7,701 nucleotides of DNA from Candidatus Zhuqueibacterota bacterium (GCA_003645915.1 QNDG01000047.1:1-7701), one strand, 5' to 3'; positions 1 through 6,671 are shown, numbered from the stretch's first letter. The notes: generated by a model from the letters alone, not told the origin. Numbers and translations are program-made.

Positions 1-186
1 CAGATTTTTTGTTGAACTTCCTGTTATCTCAGGAGTTGAATTTGTGTTATTACCTGCAGCACCTACTCTGGCCACAGCTGCAGCTTCATCACCTCCCAGA
101 TACTTTGCCATTTTGGACAAAATTTCAGGGTCAAGTTCTTTTCTTAGTTCTTCTAATCTCTTCTTTTTTTCTTCATCCATTTTCAT
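1..186 (-). CDS. Unidentified protein, N-terminal 62 codons only (runs off the left edge)
   Basis: An open frame starts at ATG 186-184, with a second in-frame ATG at 180-178, and stays open to base 1. An in-frame TAA lies four codons upstream, so the start must be one of these two ATGs. No strong Shine-Dalgarno sequence is present; the nearest purine stretch is the GCAGAG directly before the first ATG, or GAG before the second. The visible protein begins with a highly charged helix rich in Lys and Glu (residues about 3-18). A segment reading LDPEILSKMAKYLGGDEAAA follows, and then a Gly/Asn/Ser/Thr-rich stretch that looks like a linker. I do not recognise the family. It lies 63 bases downstream of the second MCP on the same strand and may be the next gene of the chemotaxis operon. 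The codon pattern and linker-like composition look like real coding sequence, but function cannot be assigned. Confidence 0.6.
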   Translation of the reverse strand, partial: MKMDEEKKKRLEELRKELDPEILSKMAKYLGGDEAAAVARVGAAGNNTNSTPEITGSSTKNL

Positions 187-210
187 CTCTGCTTGTTATT
201 TCTGTAATGT

Positions 211-241
211 TGCTGTATTATACCCAGCAGGATCTCTGCTG
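211..241 (-). other. Small overlapping hairpins and a TATAAT box between the second MCP and the next gene
   Basis: On the minus strand CAGCAG and CTGCTG (241-225) form a perfect 6-base stem with a 5-base loop, 8 bases after the MCP stop codon. The same CTGCTG copy can instead pair with a downstream CAGCA (TGCTG / CAGCA, 229-211, 9-base loop), so the two folds are mutually exclusive. Between them lies TATAAT (222-217), which matches a -10 box, but no convincing -35 sequence is found 16 to 18 bases upstream. No U-tract follows either stem, so this is not an ordinary intrinsic terminator. It could be an RNA-processing or pausing site or a weak internal promoter, or it may be chance. Confidence 0.2.
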
Positions 242-249
242 AATTTAAC

Positions 250-2172
250 TTACAGGGCAAATTGATTAATCAGATTGTTTATTCTTTCAGCCTGATTCCT
301 CAACTCTTCTGCAGCAATTGACATATGTTCCGCTCCTGTTGCAGACTCACGCGTAACCTGGCTGATAGAATCCATATTCTTGGATATCTCTTCTGCTCCT
401 GAACTCATCTCTTCGGTTGCTGCTGCAATCTGTGTCATCATATCCATCATTGTATTCACCGCACTTGCAATGTCCTCAAGCACATGCTCTGTTTTTAAGG
501 CAGCATTTACACTTTCCACAACTTTCTTCTGAGCCTCCTCCATAGAACGGGATGTTTCTTCAGTATCATTCTGTATGGCATGAATAGTTTCTGCAATTTC
601 CTGCGTAGCTTTAGTTGTACGTTCCGCCAGTTTTCTTACTTCGTCTGCCACAACAGCAAAGCCTCTGCCCTGCTCGCCTGCTCTTGCTGCTTCAATTGCA
701 GCATTTAAAGCAAGAAGATTTGTCTGATCAGCTATGTCATTAATTACTTCAATTACTTCTCCTATCTGGCCTGCTCTGCCTGCCAAAGAATTTACTGAAC
801 TGACTGCTTTTTCTGTAACAGACGCAACTGCTTCAGCTCCTTCTTTAGCATCACGAACAGCTGTCTTTCCTTCTGAGGCTTTATCATTTGCTTCTGTAGC
901 AAGATTTGAAGCATGAGTCACATTTTTAGCATTCTCTACAATAGACGCTGTCATTTCCTGAACACTCGCTGCAATTTCACTGGACTGGGAGGTCTGTTCT
1001 TCAACACCTGTTGCAAGTTGAGCGGAAGTAGCACTTATCTCGTTTGAAGCTGCAACAAAATCACGAACACTTCCTTTGATTTGAGACATAATACTGTGAA
1101 GTTTGTCCATAAACTCATTAAAGCTGTTAACGAGCCTACCGACTTCATCATCTCCGCCGGCTTCAAGACGCTGAGTAAGGTCGCCTCCTTTTGTAGCAAT
1201 AATGGACAGCTTTTGGTAGAGCTTTTCAATTATTTTTAATGTAGAACTAACCAGAAACCAGATTACAACACCAACAAGAAGTACTGCTGCTGTCCCTAAC
1301 AGGAAGGCTATTGTCTTTAACCGCTTCAAATTAGCCAGTAAAGCTTCTTCAATACTATCTGTCATAGAAATAATCCAGCCGGTCTGCCTGTTTGTTCGGA
1401 AATACTGTATATTTTTTACTCCCTTAAAAACGTATTGCTGCTTCCCGTTTTTTATCTGTAACATCTCAGGACCAAAATCAAAATCTTTCAGATTTTTATT
1501 AAATATCAGTTCTTTATCAGGGTGTGCGATAATTACTCCGTCGGCATCTGCCATATATGCATAACCGCTTTCTCCTGATTTTATCACATCAATATACTCT
1601 TTTGAAAAATTATTCAATTCAACAGGAGTGCCAAGAATTCCAATCACTATGCCGTCCTTTTTTATGGGTACAGTAAGCAATACAACAGGTCTTCCTGAAG
1701 CAGGAGATTTGTTCACTCCACTGAGCCACACTTGTCCTGAACCGGATTTTTGGGCATTGGTCTTGTACGGAGGTAAGGTCATTAAATCAATACCTTCAGC
1801 ATTCTCCTTATCAACTGCTGCAAGAAAAATCTTGCCTTCAGGATCAGCTATAAAAATATTCTCATAAATACCTTTTACATCAAAAGCATCAGATAAGAAT
1901 CTTCTTGCATTTTCAATATTCTGTCCTGAACATGCATTTTTTACAACATCTGCATTTGAAATAATAACTGCATCATCCTTTACCTGAGTAATCCAGTTAT
2001 CCAGTTCTTTATCAACAAACCGTATAAAATTTTCCGCATGCTCATCATGGAGATTAATTACAATTTTTGAGGCAATTTTATAAAATACCCCATTAATTAT
2101 AACTATTACAATAATGATCAGGGGTATAATCCCAAGTAATAGTTTTTCTTTAAGTCCGATTTCCCGTTTCAT
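250..2172 (-). CDS. Methyl-accepting chemotaxis protein with double-Cache-type periplasmic sensor
   Basis: This 640-residue transmembrane chemoreceptor senses a periplasmic ligand and controls the CheA kinase through CheW. Order of parts: a short cytoplasmic start; TM1 at about 12-31; a periplasmic region at about 35-280 with features of a dCache_1 sensor, including the membrane-distal [12 protein letters not shown] strand turn (107-118) and the [18 protein letters not shown] motif (203-220); TM2 at about 288-309; a HAMP domain at about 310-362; and a long cytoplasmic coiled-coil hairpin. The hairpin tip, around [20 protein letters not shown] (481-500) and [18 protein letters not shown], is the canonical CheA/CheW contact site. 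Candidate methylation segments include [13 protein letters not shown] (584-596). There is no NWETF-type CheR-binding pentapeptide; the protein ends NQFAL. The start is supported by AGGAGT five bases before the ATG. It lies 15 bases downstream of the other MCP and is probably co-transcribed. The ligand is unknown; Cache receptors often bind amino acids or organic acids. Confidence 0.95.
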   Translation of the reverse strand: MKREIGLKEKLLLGIIPLIIIVIVIINGVFYKIASKIVINLHDEHAENFIRFVDKELDNWITQVKDDAVIISNADVVKNACSGQNIENARRFLSDAFDVKGIYENIFIADPEGKIFLAAVDKENAEGIDLMTLPPYKTNAQKSGSGQVWLSGVNKSPASGRPVVLLTVPIKKDGIVIGILGTPVELNNFSKEYIDVIKSGESGYAYMADADGVIIAHPDKELIFNKNLKDFDFGPEMLQIKNGKQQYVFKGVKNIQYFRTNRQTGWIISMTDSIEEALLANLKRLKTIAFLLGTAAVLLVGVVIWFLVSSTLKIIEKLYQKLSIIATKGGDLTQRLEAGGDDEVGRLVNSFNEFMDKLHSIMSQIKGSVRDFVAASNEISATSAQLATGVEEQTSQSSEIAASVQEMTASIVENAKNVTHASNLATEANDKASEGKTAVRDAKEGAEAVASVTEKAVSSVNSLAGRAGQIGEVIEVINDIADQTNLLALNAAIEAARAGEQGRGFAVVADEVRKLAERTTKATQEIAETIHAIQNDTEETSRSMEEAQKKVVESVNAALKTEHVLEDIASAVNTMMDMMTQIAAATEEMSSGAEEISKNMDSISQVTRESATGAEHMSIAAEELRNQAERINNLINQFAL

Positions 2173-2187
2173 AACGACTCCTAACTG

Positions 2188-3714
2188 TTACTCCTTTAAA
2201 ATAAACTTACCAACAAGCTGTCTCAGCTCTTCTGTTGTAACAGACAACTGTTCCGCTGTTGATGCCATTTGTTCAATTCCTGATGTTGATTCCCGTGTTA
2301 CTGAATTTATTTTATCAACATTATTTGCAATTTCCTTTGCACCCACACTCATCTCCTCCGTTGCAGTAGCAATCTGATTTACCATATCCACTGCCTCAGT
2401 TACAGCTTTCATAATGTCACTTAAAATTTGATCTGTTTTTTCAGTAGATTCCTTACCTTTTTTTACAGCTTCAAGAGAGTCCAATGTAGAAGCTGAAGCA
2501 TCCTTAGTATCTTCCTGAATTGCCCTTATTGTCTCTTCAATCTGTGCTGTTGCTTTGGTTGTCCGCTCTGCAAGTTTTCTTACTTCATCGGCCACAACTG
2601 CAAAGCCCCTTCCCTGTTCTCCGGCTCGCGCTGCTTCTATTGCTGCATTTAAAGCAAGAAGATTTGTCTGATCAGCAATATCATTAATCACTTCTATTAT
2701 ATCACCGATTTGACCAGCTCTGCCGGATAAAGAATCAACTATACTGTCTGTTCTGTGTGCAGACCGGACAATATTTTCAATGCCTTCTTTTACTTCCACC
2801 ATTGCCTGACTGCCTTCAATTGCCTTTTGTTTTGCAGCTTTTGACACTTCTGCTGTTTTGCTTGCATTCTTGGAATTTTCAAGAATTGCTGCTGTCATCT
2901 CCTGCACGCTGGCTGCAACTTCACTTGTCTGATTTCTCTGTTCTTCCGCTCCTGTTGCTATAATTGAGGCAGCTGTTTTAATCTCATTGGTTCCTGCAGC
3001 CACACTTTCCGTATTTTCCTTAACCTGTTTTACAATAGAATGGATAGTATCAATAAAAATATCAAACTCTTTTGTAAGCGCTCCTATTTCATCATCTCTG
3101 TCAATCTCTAACCTCTTTGTGATATCTCCCTCTCCTCTGGAAATAACCTGAAGAATTGAATTAACCTGCTGTATAGGCTTTATTATTACACTTGACAAAT
3201 ACAAACCAAACAGAAACCCTAGTCCGATAATTACAAAGCTTACAATCAAAACCGCGAACCTGTTCTGTTTTATATCCCTCTGAATATCCTCTATGGAAAA
3301 AGCCATTTTAAGGCTGCCCAGGTTCTGCCCGTCCTGAACAATAGCCTTTTCTACCCTGACAATATTTTTTTTATCATTCCATTTTTTACCAGCGCTGAAA
3401 CTTTTTCCGTTTTCTGATAAAAACTTTGTGCCAGACACAGATGCAACTTCAATTGAGATAAGATCTTCCCTGTTTTTAACACCAGCTACCGCACCATTTA
3501 TCAAATCCGTATCTTCAAATTGAACGCCTGTAACAAGACTATGGCTTAAAACATCTGCAAGTCTGTCCAATTCATCACATCTTGTCTGAAGAGCCTGCTT
3601 GCTCTGCTGAGCAGGGAAATATATATAAACAAAAATCCCCACTACAACCCCAAGAGATACAAGCATACTTATTATTTTTGCTTTAAGACTCATTTTTATA
3701 TTTAATAAACTCAT
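2188..3714 (-). CDS. Methyl-accepting chemotaxis protein with short periplasmic sensor (CHASE8-like)
   Basis: This 508-residue transmembrane chemoreceptor has TM1 at about 13-33, a periplasmic domain of about 115 residues (about 35-150), TM2 at about 153-176, HAMP at about 177-229, and a cytoplasmic hairpin with its tip at 347-384 (the [18 protein letters not shown] region). The periplasmic pattern of a helix with [15 protein letters not shown], then a strand LISIEVAS followed by a Gly turn and LGSLKMAFS, resembles CHASE8-type single sensor domains. That assignment is by eye and tentative. [14 protein letters not shown] (449-462) is a likely methylation helix. No C-terminal CheR-tethering pentapeptide is present (ends FILKE). 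AGGAGG lies seven bases before the chosen ATG; a second in-frame ATG at codon 8 has no such site. It is encoded 33 bases after the secreted protein gene, which makes that protein a possible partner. Its signalling half is close to that of the neighbouring MCP while the sensors are unrelated, as expected after duplication and sensor replacement. Confidence 0.94.
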   Translation of the reverse strand: MSLLNIKMSLKAKIISMLVSLGVVVGIFVYIYFPAQQSKQALQTRCDELDRLADVLSHSLVTGVQFEDTDLINGAVAGVKNREDLISIEVASVSGTKFLSENGKSFSAGKKWNDKKNIVRVEKAIVQDGQNLGSLKMAFSIEDIQRDIKQNRFAVLIVSFVIIGLGFLFGLYLSSVIIKPIQQVNSILQVISRGEGDITKRLEIDRDDEIGALTKEFDIFIDTIHSIVKQVKENTESVAAGTNEIKTAASIIATGAEEQRNQTSEVAASVQEMTAAILENSKNASKTAEVSKAAKQKAIEGSQAMVEVKEGIENIVRSAHRTDSIVDSLSGRAGQIGDIIEVINDIADQTNLLALNAAIEAARAGEQGRGFAVVADEVRKLAERTTKATAQIEETIRAIQEDTKDASASTLDSLEAVKKGKESTEKTDQILSDIMKAVTEAVDMVNQIATATEEMSVGAKEIANNVDKINSVTRESTSGIEQMASTAEQLSVTTEELRQLVGKFILKE

Positions 3715-3747
3715 TTATCAACCTCCTGTTATGAAATTCCTCAAAAA

Positions 3748-4287
3748 TTATTCTGTTACCAGTGTTGCACCCACAAGCTGCAGTCTGTCTGCTGTAACAT
3801 TACTCTGTAAATTTGCATATTGTTTAAAATTAACAACTATCTTCAGTTTATTGTCTTCCCCTCTTAACAAGCCCAAAAACGCACCAAGATCTGAATATAA
3901 CTGAGAGGAAGACACAACCGTAATATTTTTTTCTATGCATTTTTTCAGAACATATGCAGCACTTGACTTGCTGGTAAGAACGTCTGAAGTATATACAACC
4001 AGTACACTGCCACCAGAAAGCTGTCTGATATTTTTGCCCAGTTCTATCGGTGAGGCTATAGGATATATTTTAACTTTTAGTTGATTCTGCAGAGCAGCTC
4101 TGTTTAGTGATACTCTTTCCTTGTCAATTATTTCCGGATCCATAAAAATTGATACTGATTTTGTTTCAGGTAGTAATTTCTTAATTACATAAAAAAACTG
4201 GGAAGGACTGGCATCCTGTGAAAAAACCGTTATATTGGTTAAAATGACCAGTAATAAGCTTATTAAGAACAATTTCTTAAATTTCAT
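3748..4287 (-). CDS. Secreted periplasmic protein resembling the ABC_sub_bind solute-binding family
   Basis: This 179-residue protein carries a clear N-terminal signal peptide: Lys-rich start (MKFKK), hydrophobic core at 6-22, and probable signal peptidase I cleavage near VFS-Q (23/24), so it should be exported. There is no lipobox Cys. The mature part alternates strands and helices: IKKLLPETKSVSIFMDPE (35-52), then SVLVVYTSD (94-102), NITVVSSS (121-128) and a Gly-containing LGAFLGLLRGEDNK (134-147). This resembles the PF04392-type solute-binding proteins, in which a nucleotide-like fold reads 'lLP..k.vgv..dp' and later 'pv.s......GA'. It is much shorter than the usual 300 residues or so, closer to a single lobe. 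A YfiR/DUF4154-type protein is an alternative I consider less likely. GAGGAG lies seven bases before the ATG. Its place between cheW and two receptors suggests a periplasmic ligand-binding or modulating partner for an MCP, which is inference from context. Secretion is well supported; the family is uncertain. Confidence 0.8.
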   Translation of the reverse strand: MKFKKLFLISLLLVILTNITVFSQDASPSQFFYVIKKLLPETKSVSIFMDPEIIDKERVSLNRAALQNQLKVKIYPIASPIELGKNIRQLSGGSVLVVYTSDVLTSKSSAAYVLKKCIEKNITVVSSSQLYSDLGAFLGLLRGEDNKLKIVVNFKQYANLQSNVTADRLQLVGATLVTE

Positions 4288-4327
4288 AATAAAACTCCTC
4301 TTTCTTTTAATTACTCTCTTTTATCCC

Positions 4328-5134
4328 TTATACATCAACTTCCGCAAACTTATCCACCTGTTCACTTGTAAAAACTTTATCAATATCAAGAAGAACTATT
4401 AATCTGTCACTCAATTTGCCAACACCACTTATGTAATCAGTACCAATATTAGTAGCAAAATTTGGCGGAGGCTCAATAGTTCCTGATTCAAGCCTTATAA
4501 CCTCTGTAACTGAATCAACAAGGATTCCGATTACCCTGTCCTGAAGTTCCAGTACAATAATTCTACTATCTCTGTCAACAGGTTTATCATTAAAACCAAA
4601 TCTTGTTCTCATGTTAATTACAGGTATTACTTTGCCCCTTAAATTGATAACTCCAAGTACAAATTCAGGAGTTCTCGGTACTCTTGTAATCTCGCTTACT
4701 CTGTTTATCTCCTGAACTTTCTGAATCTCCAGACCAAACTCTTCGTTTTCAATTTTAAAACCTACCAGTTGGATAATCTGGTCAGTCTCTGCTGCTACAG
4801 CCTTTGCTTTCTGCAAATCATTATCAATTTTCTTTACCTCTGCCGGCCTTTCCGCTGCAGGTTTTGGAGCCGCAGGTTTCTCCTGTTTAACCTCTTTAAC
4901 AGATTTGGGTACGACCTCTTCTTTTTTTAAAGCAATTTTCTCCTTTTTTGTATCCTTTTTCTGCTGAACCGGTTTTTCACGTGTCTTAATTTCGACATTT
5001 TTGCTTTTCCCCTTTTTTGTTTCCGGAGCAGATTTCCTGTCCGGCACATCAGAACCTTTCAGAGTCTTTACAGTAGGCACATAACTATCGCCTGCATCAT
5101 CAGCACTGAACGATTGGAGTTTTTTGCGAGCCAT
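4328..5134 (-). CDS. cheW: CheW-domain coupling protein with long charged N-terminal tail
   Basis: This cytoplasmic scaffold links chemoreceptors to the CheA kinase. Residues about 118-265 form a complete CheW domain, with the opening strand IIQLVGFKIENEEFGLEI (120-137), the segment VQEINRVSEITRVPRTPEFVLG, and the signature VINLRGKVIPVINMR (162-176). Further on are RIIVLEL, IGILVDSVTEVIRL and the closing ISGVGKLSDRLIVLLDIDKV. A standalone CheW is about 150-170 residues; here about 115 extra residues precede the domain. They are low-complexity, rich in Lys, Glu, Pro and Ala, and predicted by eye to be disordered. GGAG lies eight bases before the ATG. The gene follows the parA-like gene by 16 bases, so the two should be translated together. 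A CheW-like domain with a Pro-rich or disordered front, next to a ParA, recalls ParP of Vibrio, although ParP homology is not shown by the sequence itself. It could also be the ordinary CheW of the cluster. Confidence 0.92.
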   Translation of the reverse strand: MARKKLQSFSADDAGDSYVPTVKTLKGSDVPDRKSAPETKKGKSKNVEIKTREKPVQQKKDTKKEKIALKKEEVVPKSVKEVKQEKPAAPKPAAERPAEVKKIDNDLQKAKAVAAETDQIIQLVGFKIENEEFGLEIQKVQEINRVSEITRVPRTPEFVLGVINLRGKVIPVINMRTRFGFNDKPVDRDSRIIVLELQDRVIGILVDSVTEVIRLESGTIEPPPNFATNIGTDYISGVGKLSDRLIVLLDIDKVFTSEQVDKFAEVDV

Positions 5135-5150
5135 TCTTTTATCTCCGTAT

Positions 5151-5894
5151 TTATATTCTTAATAAAAATTCATCTGTAATTTTTGTAAAATCTTTTGCTC
5201 CATGAGAATCAGGTGCATGCTCAAATATTGTTTTATGCTGGCTGGGAGCTTCTTCGATTGCAATATTTTTCCTTATAACAGTATCAAAAACTAATTCTCC
5301 CCATTTATCCCTCACAGCTGCTTCCACCATTCTTGCCATTTTGGTTCTCTTGTCATACATGTTTAGAATGATACCCATGAGAGTAATTTCAGAAAACTGA
5401 TTGATTTCCACAGCCTTATTTAATATCTGGTGCGCTCCTGTAATTGAATAAAAACTCATGGAAACAGGTATTAGCAAATAATCACAGAAATAGAGAGCCA
5501 TTGTATTTACAAGTGTAATAGTTGGTGACAAGTCACAGAAAACATAATCATAACCTGACAGGTCTTTCAAACGTTCTTTTAAAACCGCCTCTCTGAAAGT
5601 TTTACCTGACAGAGCCATTTCTGCATCAGCAAGATTCTGTTTTCCGGAATTTATCAGATCCAGATTCTGACGCACATTAACAACATCAACTTCATTGTCA
5701 AGTAAAAGATCCCGCAGCGTTCTTTCGGTTTTCACGTTAAACTGATTCTGTAGATTTCCCTGAGCATCGCAATCAATCATAAGGACATTTTTACCCACAG
5801 AAGCAAGACCTGCTGATAAATTCGTTACAAGTGTTGTCTTTCCGACACCGCCTTTACTTGTGGCTACTGCAATACGTTTCAGAACAACCTCCAT
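5151..5894 (-). CDS. ParA/Soj-type (MinD superfamily) ATPase, probably positioning the chemotaxis array
   Basis: This cytoplasmic P-loop ATPase of 247 residues is the size of Soj-type ParA without an N-terminal HTH domain. Motifs (ATG numbering): deviant Walker A KGGVGKTT at 14-21 with the signature Lys14 and the catalytic-site Lys19; Walker A' IDCDAQGN at 40-47; Walker B YDYVFCDLSPT at 115-125. The C-terminal DTVIRKNIAIEEAPSQHKTI matches the conserved ParA segment before the last helix. ParA proteins cycle between ATP dimers bound to DNA or a surface and release by a partner. No parB lies beside it; the next gene is a CheW-domain protein, which favours a ParC/PpfA-like role in placing chemotaxis proteins over chromosome partition. 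This is context inference. The ATG at 5894-5892 has no upstream Shine-Dalgarno sequence, whereas GGAGG (5892-5888) lies five bases before an in-frame CTG at 5882-5880. Starting there would give the family-typical opening MKRIAVATSKGG. An in-frame TAA shortly upstream rules out any longer start. Confidence 0.92.
   Translation of the reverse strand: MEVVLKRIAVATSKGGVGKTTLVTNLSAGLASVGKNVLMIDCDAQGNLQNQFNVKTERTLRDLLLDNEVDVVNVRQNLDLINSGKQNLADAEMALSGKTFREAVLKERLKDLSGYDYVFCDLSPTITLVNTMALYFCDYLLIPVSMSFYSITGAHQILNKAVEINQFSEITLMGIILNMYDKRTKMARMVEAAVRDKWGELVFDTVIRKNIAIEEAPSQHKTIFEHAPDSHGAKDFTKITDEFLLRI
5888..5892 (-). promoter_or_regulatory. Ribosome binding site placed inside the nominal parA start, pointing to a CTG start
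   Basis: GGAGG overlaps the first two codons of the ATG-started reading frame and is ideally spaced (five bases, TTGTT) from the in-frame CTG at 5882-5880. No GTG or TTG codon is in frame here. The region before the ATG (GAAAATTATAGA) has no purine-rich site. Every neighbouring start has a site at 5 to 9 bases, so this one probably marks the true start. Confidence 0.55.
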
Positions 5895-5934
5895 TCTATA
5901 ATTTTCACATTACAAAATATTCTGATATAATTAG

Positions 5935-5950
5935 AGCAATCCATATGCCA
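5935..5950 (-). promoter_or_regulatory. Sigma-54 (RpoN) promoter upstream of the parA-cheW-MCP operon
   Basis: Read on the minus strand, the site is TGGCATA-TGGA-TTGCT. It fits the sigma-54 consensus TGGCACG-N4-TTGCW, with the invariant GG and GC separated by exactly ten bases. The -24 element departs from consensus only at its last two bases. Transcription would start about 12 bases after the GC, near 5924, giving a leader of roughly 30-40 bases before parA. It is intergenic and correctly oriented. Sigma-54 holoenzyme needs an AAA+ enhancer-binding protein to open the promoter, in keeping with the frequent use of sigma-54 in flagellar cascades. This was found by reading, not scored against a matrix. 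Confidence 0.7.
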
Positions 5951-6036
5951 CCATCCGGTAATCACAGATTCGACAATAATTTATCTTGGCTCCATATATC
6001 CCTTATTATCAACAACTTAACTATTTTACTAATAAC

Positions 6037-6052
6037 ATATGTTTAACCATAT
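6037..6052 (-). promoter_or_regulatory. Imperfect 16-base dyad, candidate activator binding site
   Basis: ATATGGTTAAACATAT equals its own reverse complement at 14 of 16 positions (mismatch at one symmetric pair). Its centre is about 100 bases upstream of the -24/-12 element and about 120 bases upstream of the predicted transcript start. That is the usual distance for an upstream activating site of a sigma-54 enhancer-binding protein. The surrounding DNA is AT-rich, where such dyads arise by chance more easily, and no second copy was found in the gap. Confidence 0.35.
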
Positions 6053-6067
6053 CAAGCTATTTAAAAA

Positions 6068-6223
6068 TCAAGGGATTACAGCATGTATAAAATAACTATT
6101 CAATGGTAAATTTTCCCTACTTGCTGAAAATTGATAATATTTGTTCAGGGTTGCATGAAATGAGGGGATGCTTCTGAAATAAACTTTATGTAAAGCTAAT
6201 ATCTTTTTATTGCCTCTCCACAT
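6068..6223 (-). CDS. Possible 51-residue small protein in the cheY-parA gap
   Basis: An open frame runs from ATG (6223-6221) to TGA (6070-6068), the stop falling inside the bounding inverted repeat. GGGAGG (6236-6231) lies seven bases before the ATG, as good a ribosome binding site as those of the neighbouring real genes, and this is the main reason for listing it. The peptide begins MWRGNKKILALHKVYF and is rich in Tyr, Phe, His, Asn and Lys; no signal peptide, membrane helix or known motif is seen. It follows cheY by 76 bases. The composition is close to that of translated AT-rich non-coding DNA, so it may be a chance ORF. Confidence 0.25.
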   Translation of the reverse strand: MWRGNKKILALHKVYFRSIPSFHATLNKYYQFSASRENLPLNSYFIHAVIP

Positions 6224-6257
6224 CGGGGTGCCTCCCTGCAAATTAAAAATCCCTTGA
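6068..6257 (-). repeat. 190-base segment bounded by a perfect 10-base inverted repeat
   Basis: TCAAGGGATT at 6068-6077 and its reverse complement AATCCCTTGA at 6248-6257 bound a segment that differs from its AT-rich flanks by having several G/C-rich patches (GGGAGGCACCCC, GCATCCCCTCA). Both ends are flanked outside by T-runs, compatible with a very short target duplication but not diagnostic. Inside, TTCAG / CTGAA and GCAT / ATGC (about 6144-6177) can form a hairpin with internal loops. A small non-autonomous element (MITE-like) or a structured RNA are both possible. Nothing in one window can show that it is repeated. Confidence 0.25.
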
Positions 6258-6299
6258 AAATTTTTCCTCTGTCTCTACCCCTTGGAAAAGCAAAAAGAG

Positions 6300-6665
6300 C
6301 TATCCAAGAACCTCTGCAATTTTTTCACTGATGATTTCCGGAGTGAAAGGCTTAACAACATAATTTGCAGCACCTACTTTTAAAGCATCTAATACGCTCT
6401 GTTTTTCCGCCTGAGTTGTAACCATAATTACAGGAATATCCTTGGTCTTATCGTCTGCTTTTACCTGCTGAAGCAAACTGAAACCATCCATATTCGGCAT
6501 ATGCCAGTCTACAAGAATAAGTCCTACACCCTGTTCCTTGGATAGTACGTCCAGTGCTTCCAGTCCGTCTGCCGCATGAACAACATCCTTATATCCTGCT
6601 TCATTTAGGCAATTTGTCAGAATTCTGCGCATTGTACTGGAATCGTCAACAACAAGCACTTTCAC
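6300..6665 (-). CDS. cheY: Chemotaxis response regulator CheY (single receiver domain)
   Basis: This 121-residue stand-alone receiver domain takes phosphate from CheA and, as phospho-CheY, binds the flagellar switch to change rotation. All key residues are present: acidic pair Asp7-Asp8 for magnesium, phospho-acceptor Asp53 in LILVDWHMPNMDG, Thr83 (TTQA), the aromatic switch Tyr102 and Lys105 in VVKPF. DDSSTMRRI after the acidic pair is typical of true CheY, not of transcriptional regulators, and no output domain follows. The start is GTG (6665-6663), supported by AGGAGGG seven bases upstream. It is 18 bases downstream of flgM and most likely in the same operon, which would tie CheY supply to flagellar late-gene expression and separate it from the cheW/MCP unit. 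A single-domain receiver could serve another pathway, but the locus makes a motility role likely. Confidence 0.95.
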   Translation of the reverse strand: MKVLVVDDSSTMRRILTNCLNEAGYKDVVHAADGLEALDVLSKEQGVGLILVDWHMPNMDGFSLLQQVKADDKTKDIPVIMVTTQAEKQSVLDALKVGAANYVVKPFTPEIISEKIAEVLG

Positions 6666-6671
6666 GATTAA

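Larger units (their letters stand above)
5895..6299. other. Intergenic region between cheY and parA-like gene
   Basis: This is the only non-coding stretch above 300 bases. From right to left it holds an AT-rich tail after cheY with no recognisable intrinsic terminator (no GC stem followed by a T-tract), the 190-base inverted-repeat-bounded segment with its small ORF, the 16-base dyad, and the sigma-54 promoter. The plus strand shows only an ORF (5831-6046) that overlaps the start of parA and has no support. The gap splits the locus into two probable transcription units. Confidence 0.7.

Noticed and set aside
9..265. Two overlapping plus-strand ORFs at the left edge
   Set aside because: They are antisense to the start of the minus-strand gene at 1-186 and rich in Leu, Phe and Ser, as expected from reading a Lys/Glu-rich gene backwards.
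1035..1229. Minus-strand ORF of 64 codons inside the Cache MCP
   Set aside because: It is a frame-shifted shadow of the HAMP and hairpin region with no ribosome binding site.
1610..1640. TGGCAC on the minus strand inside the Cache MCP, considered as a sigma-54 element
   Set aside because: The downstream element at the correct spacing reads TTGAA, not TTGC, and the site is inside coding sequence with no gene start following.
4790..5120. Lys/Pro-rich part of the CheW frame considered as a separate or wrongly called gene
   Set aside because: The frame is continuous with the CheW domain, has its own well-placed GGAG before ATG 5134, and no internal start with a better site was seen.
5831..6046. 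Plus-strand ORF of 71 codons across the parA start and the intergenic gap
   Set aside because: It overlaps the well-supported parA Walker A region on the opposite strand and covers the sigma-54 promoter. It has no ribosome binding site and no recognisable protein features.
6181..6188. TAAAGTTT on the minus strand, matching a sigma-28 -35 box
   Set aside because: No GCCGATAA-like -10 box occurs about 11 bases downstream, so it is probably a chance match in AT-rich DNA.
6258..6305. Possible terminator after cheY (CTTGG / CCAAG across the stop codon)
   Set aside because: The stem is five bases with an 18-base loop and no T-tract follows; the nearby AAAAAT / ATTTTT pairing is AT-only. Neither qualifies as an intrinsic terminator.
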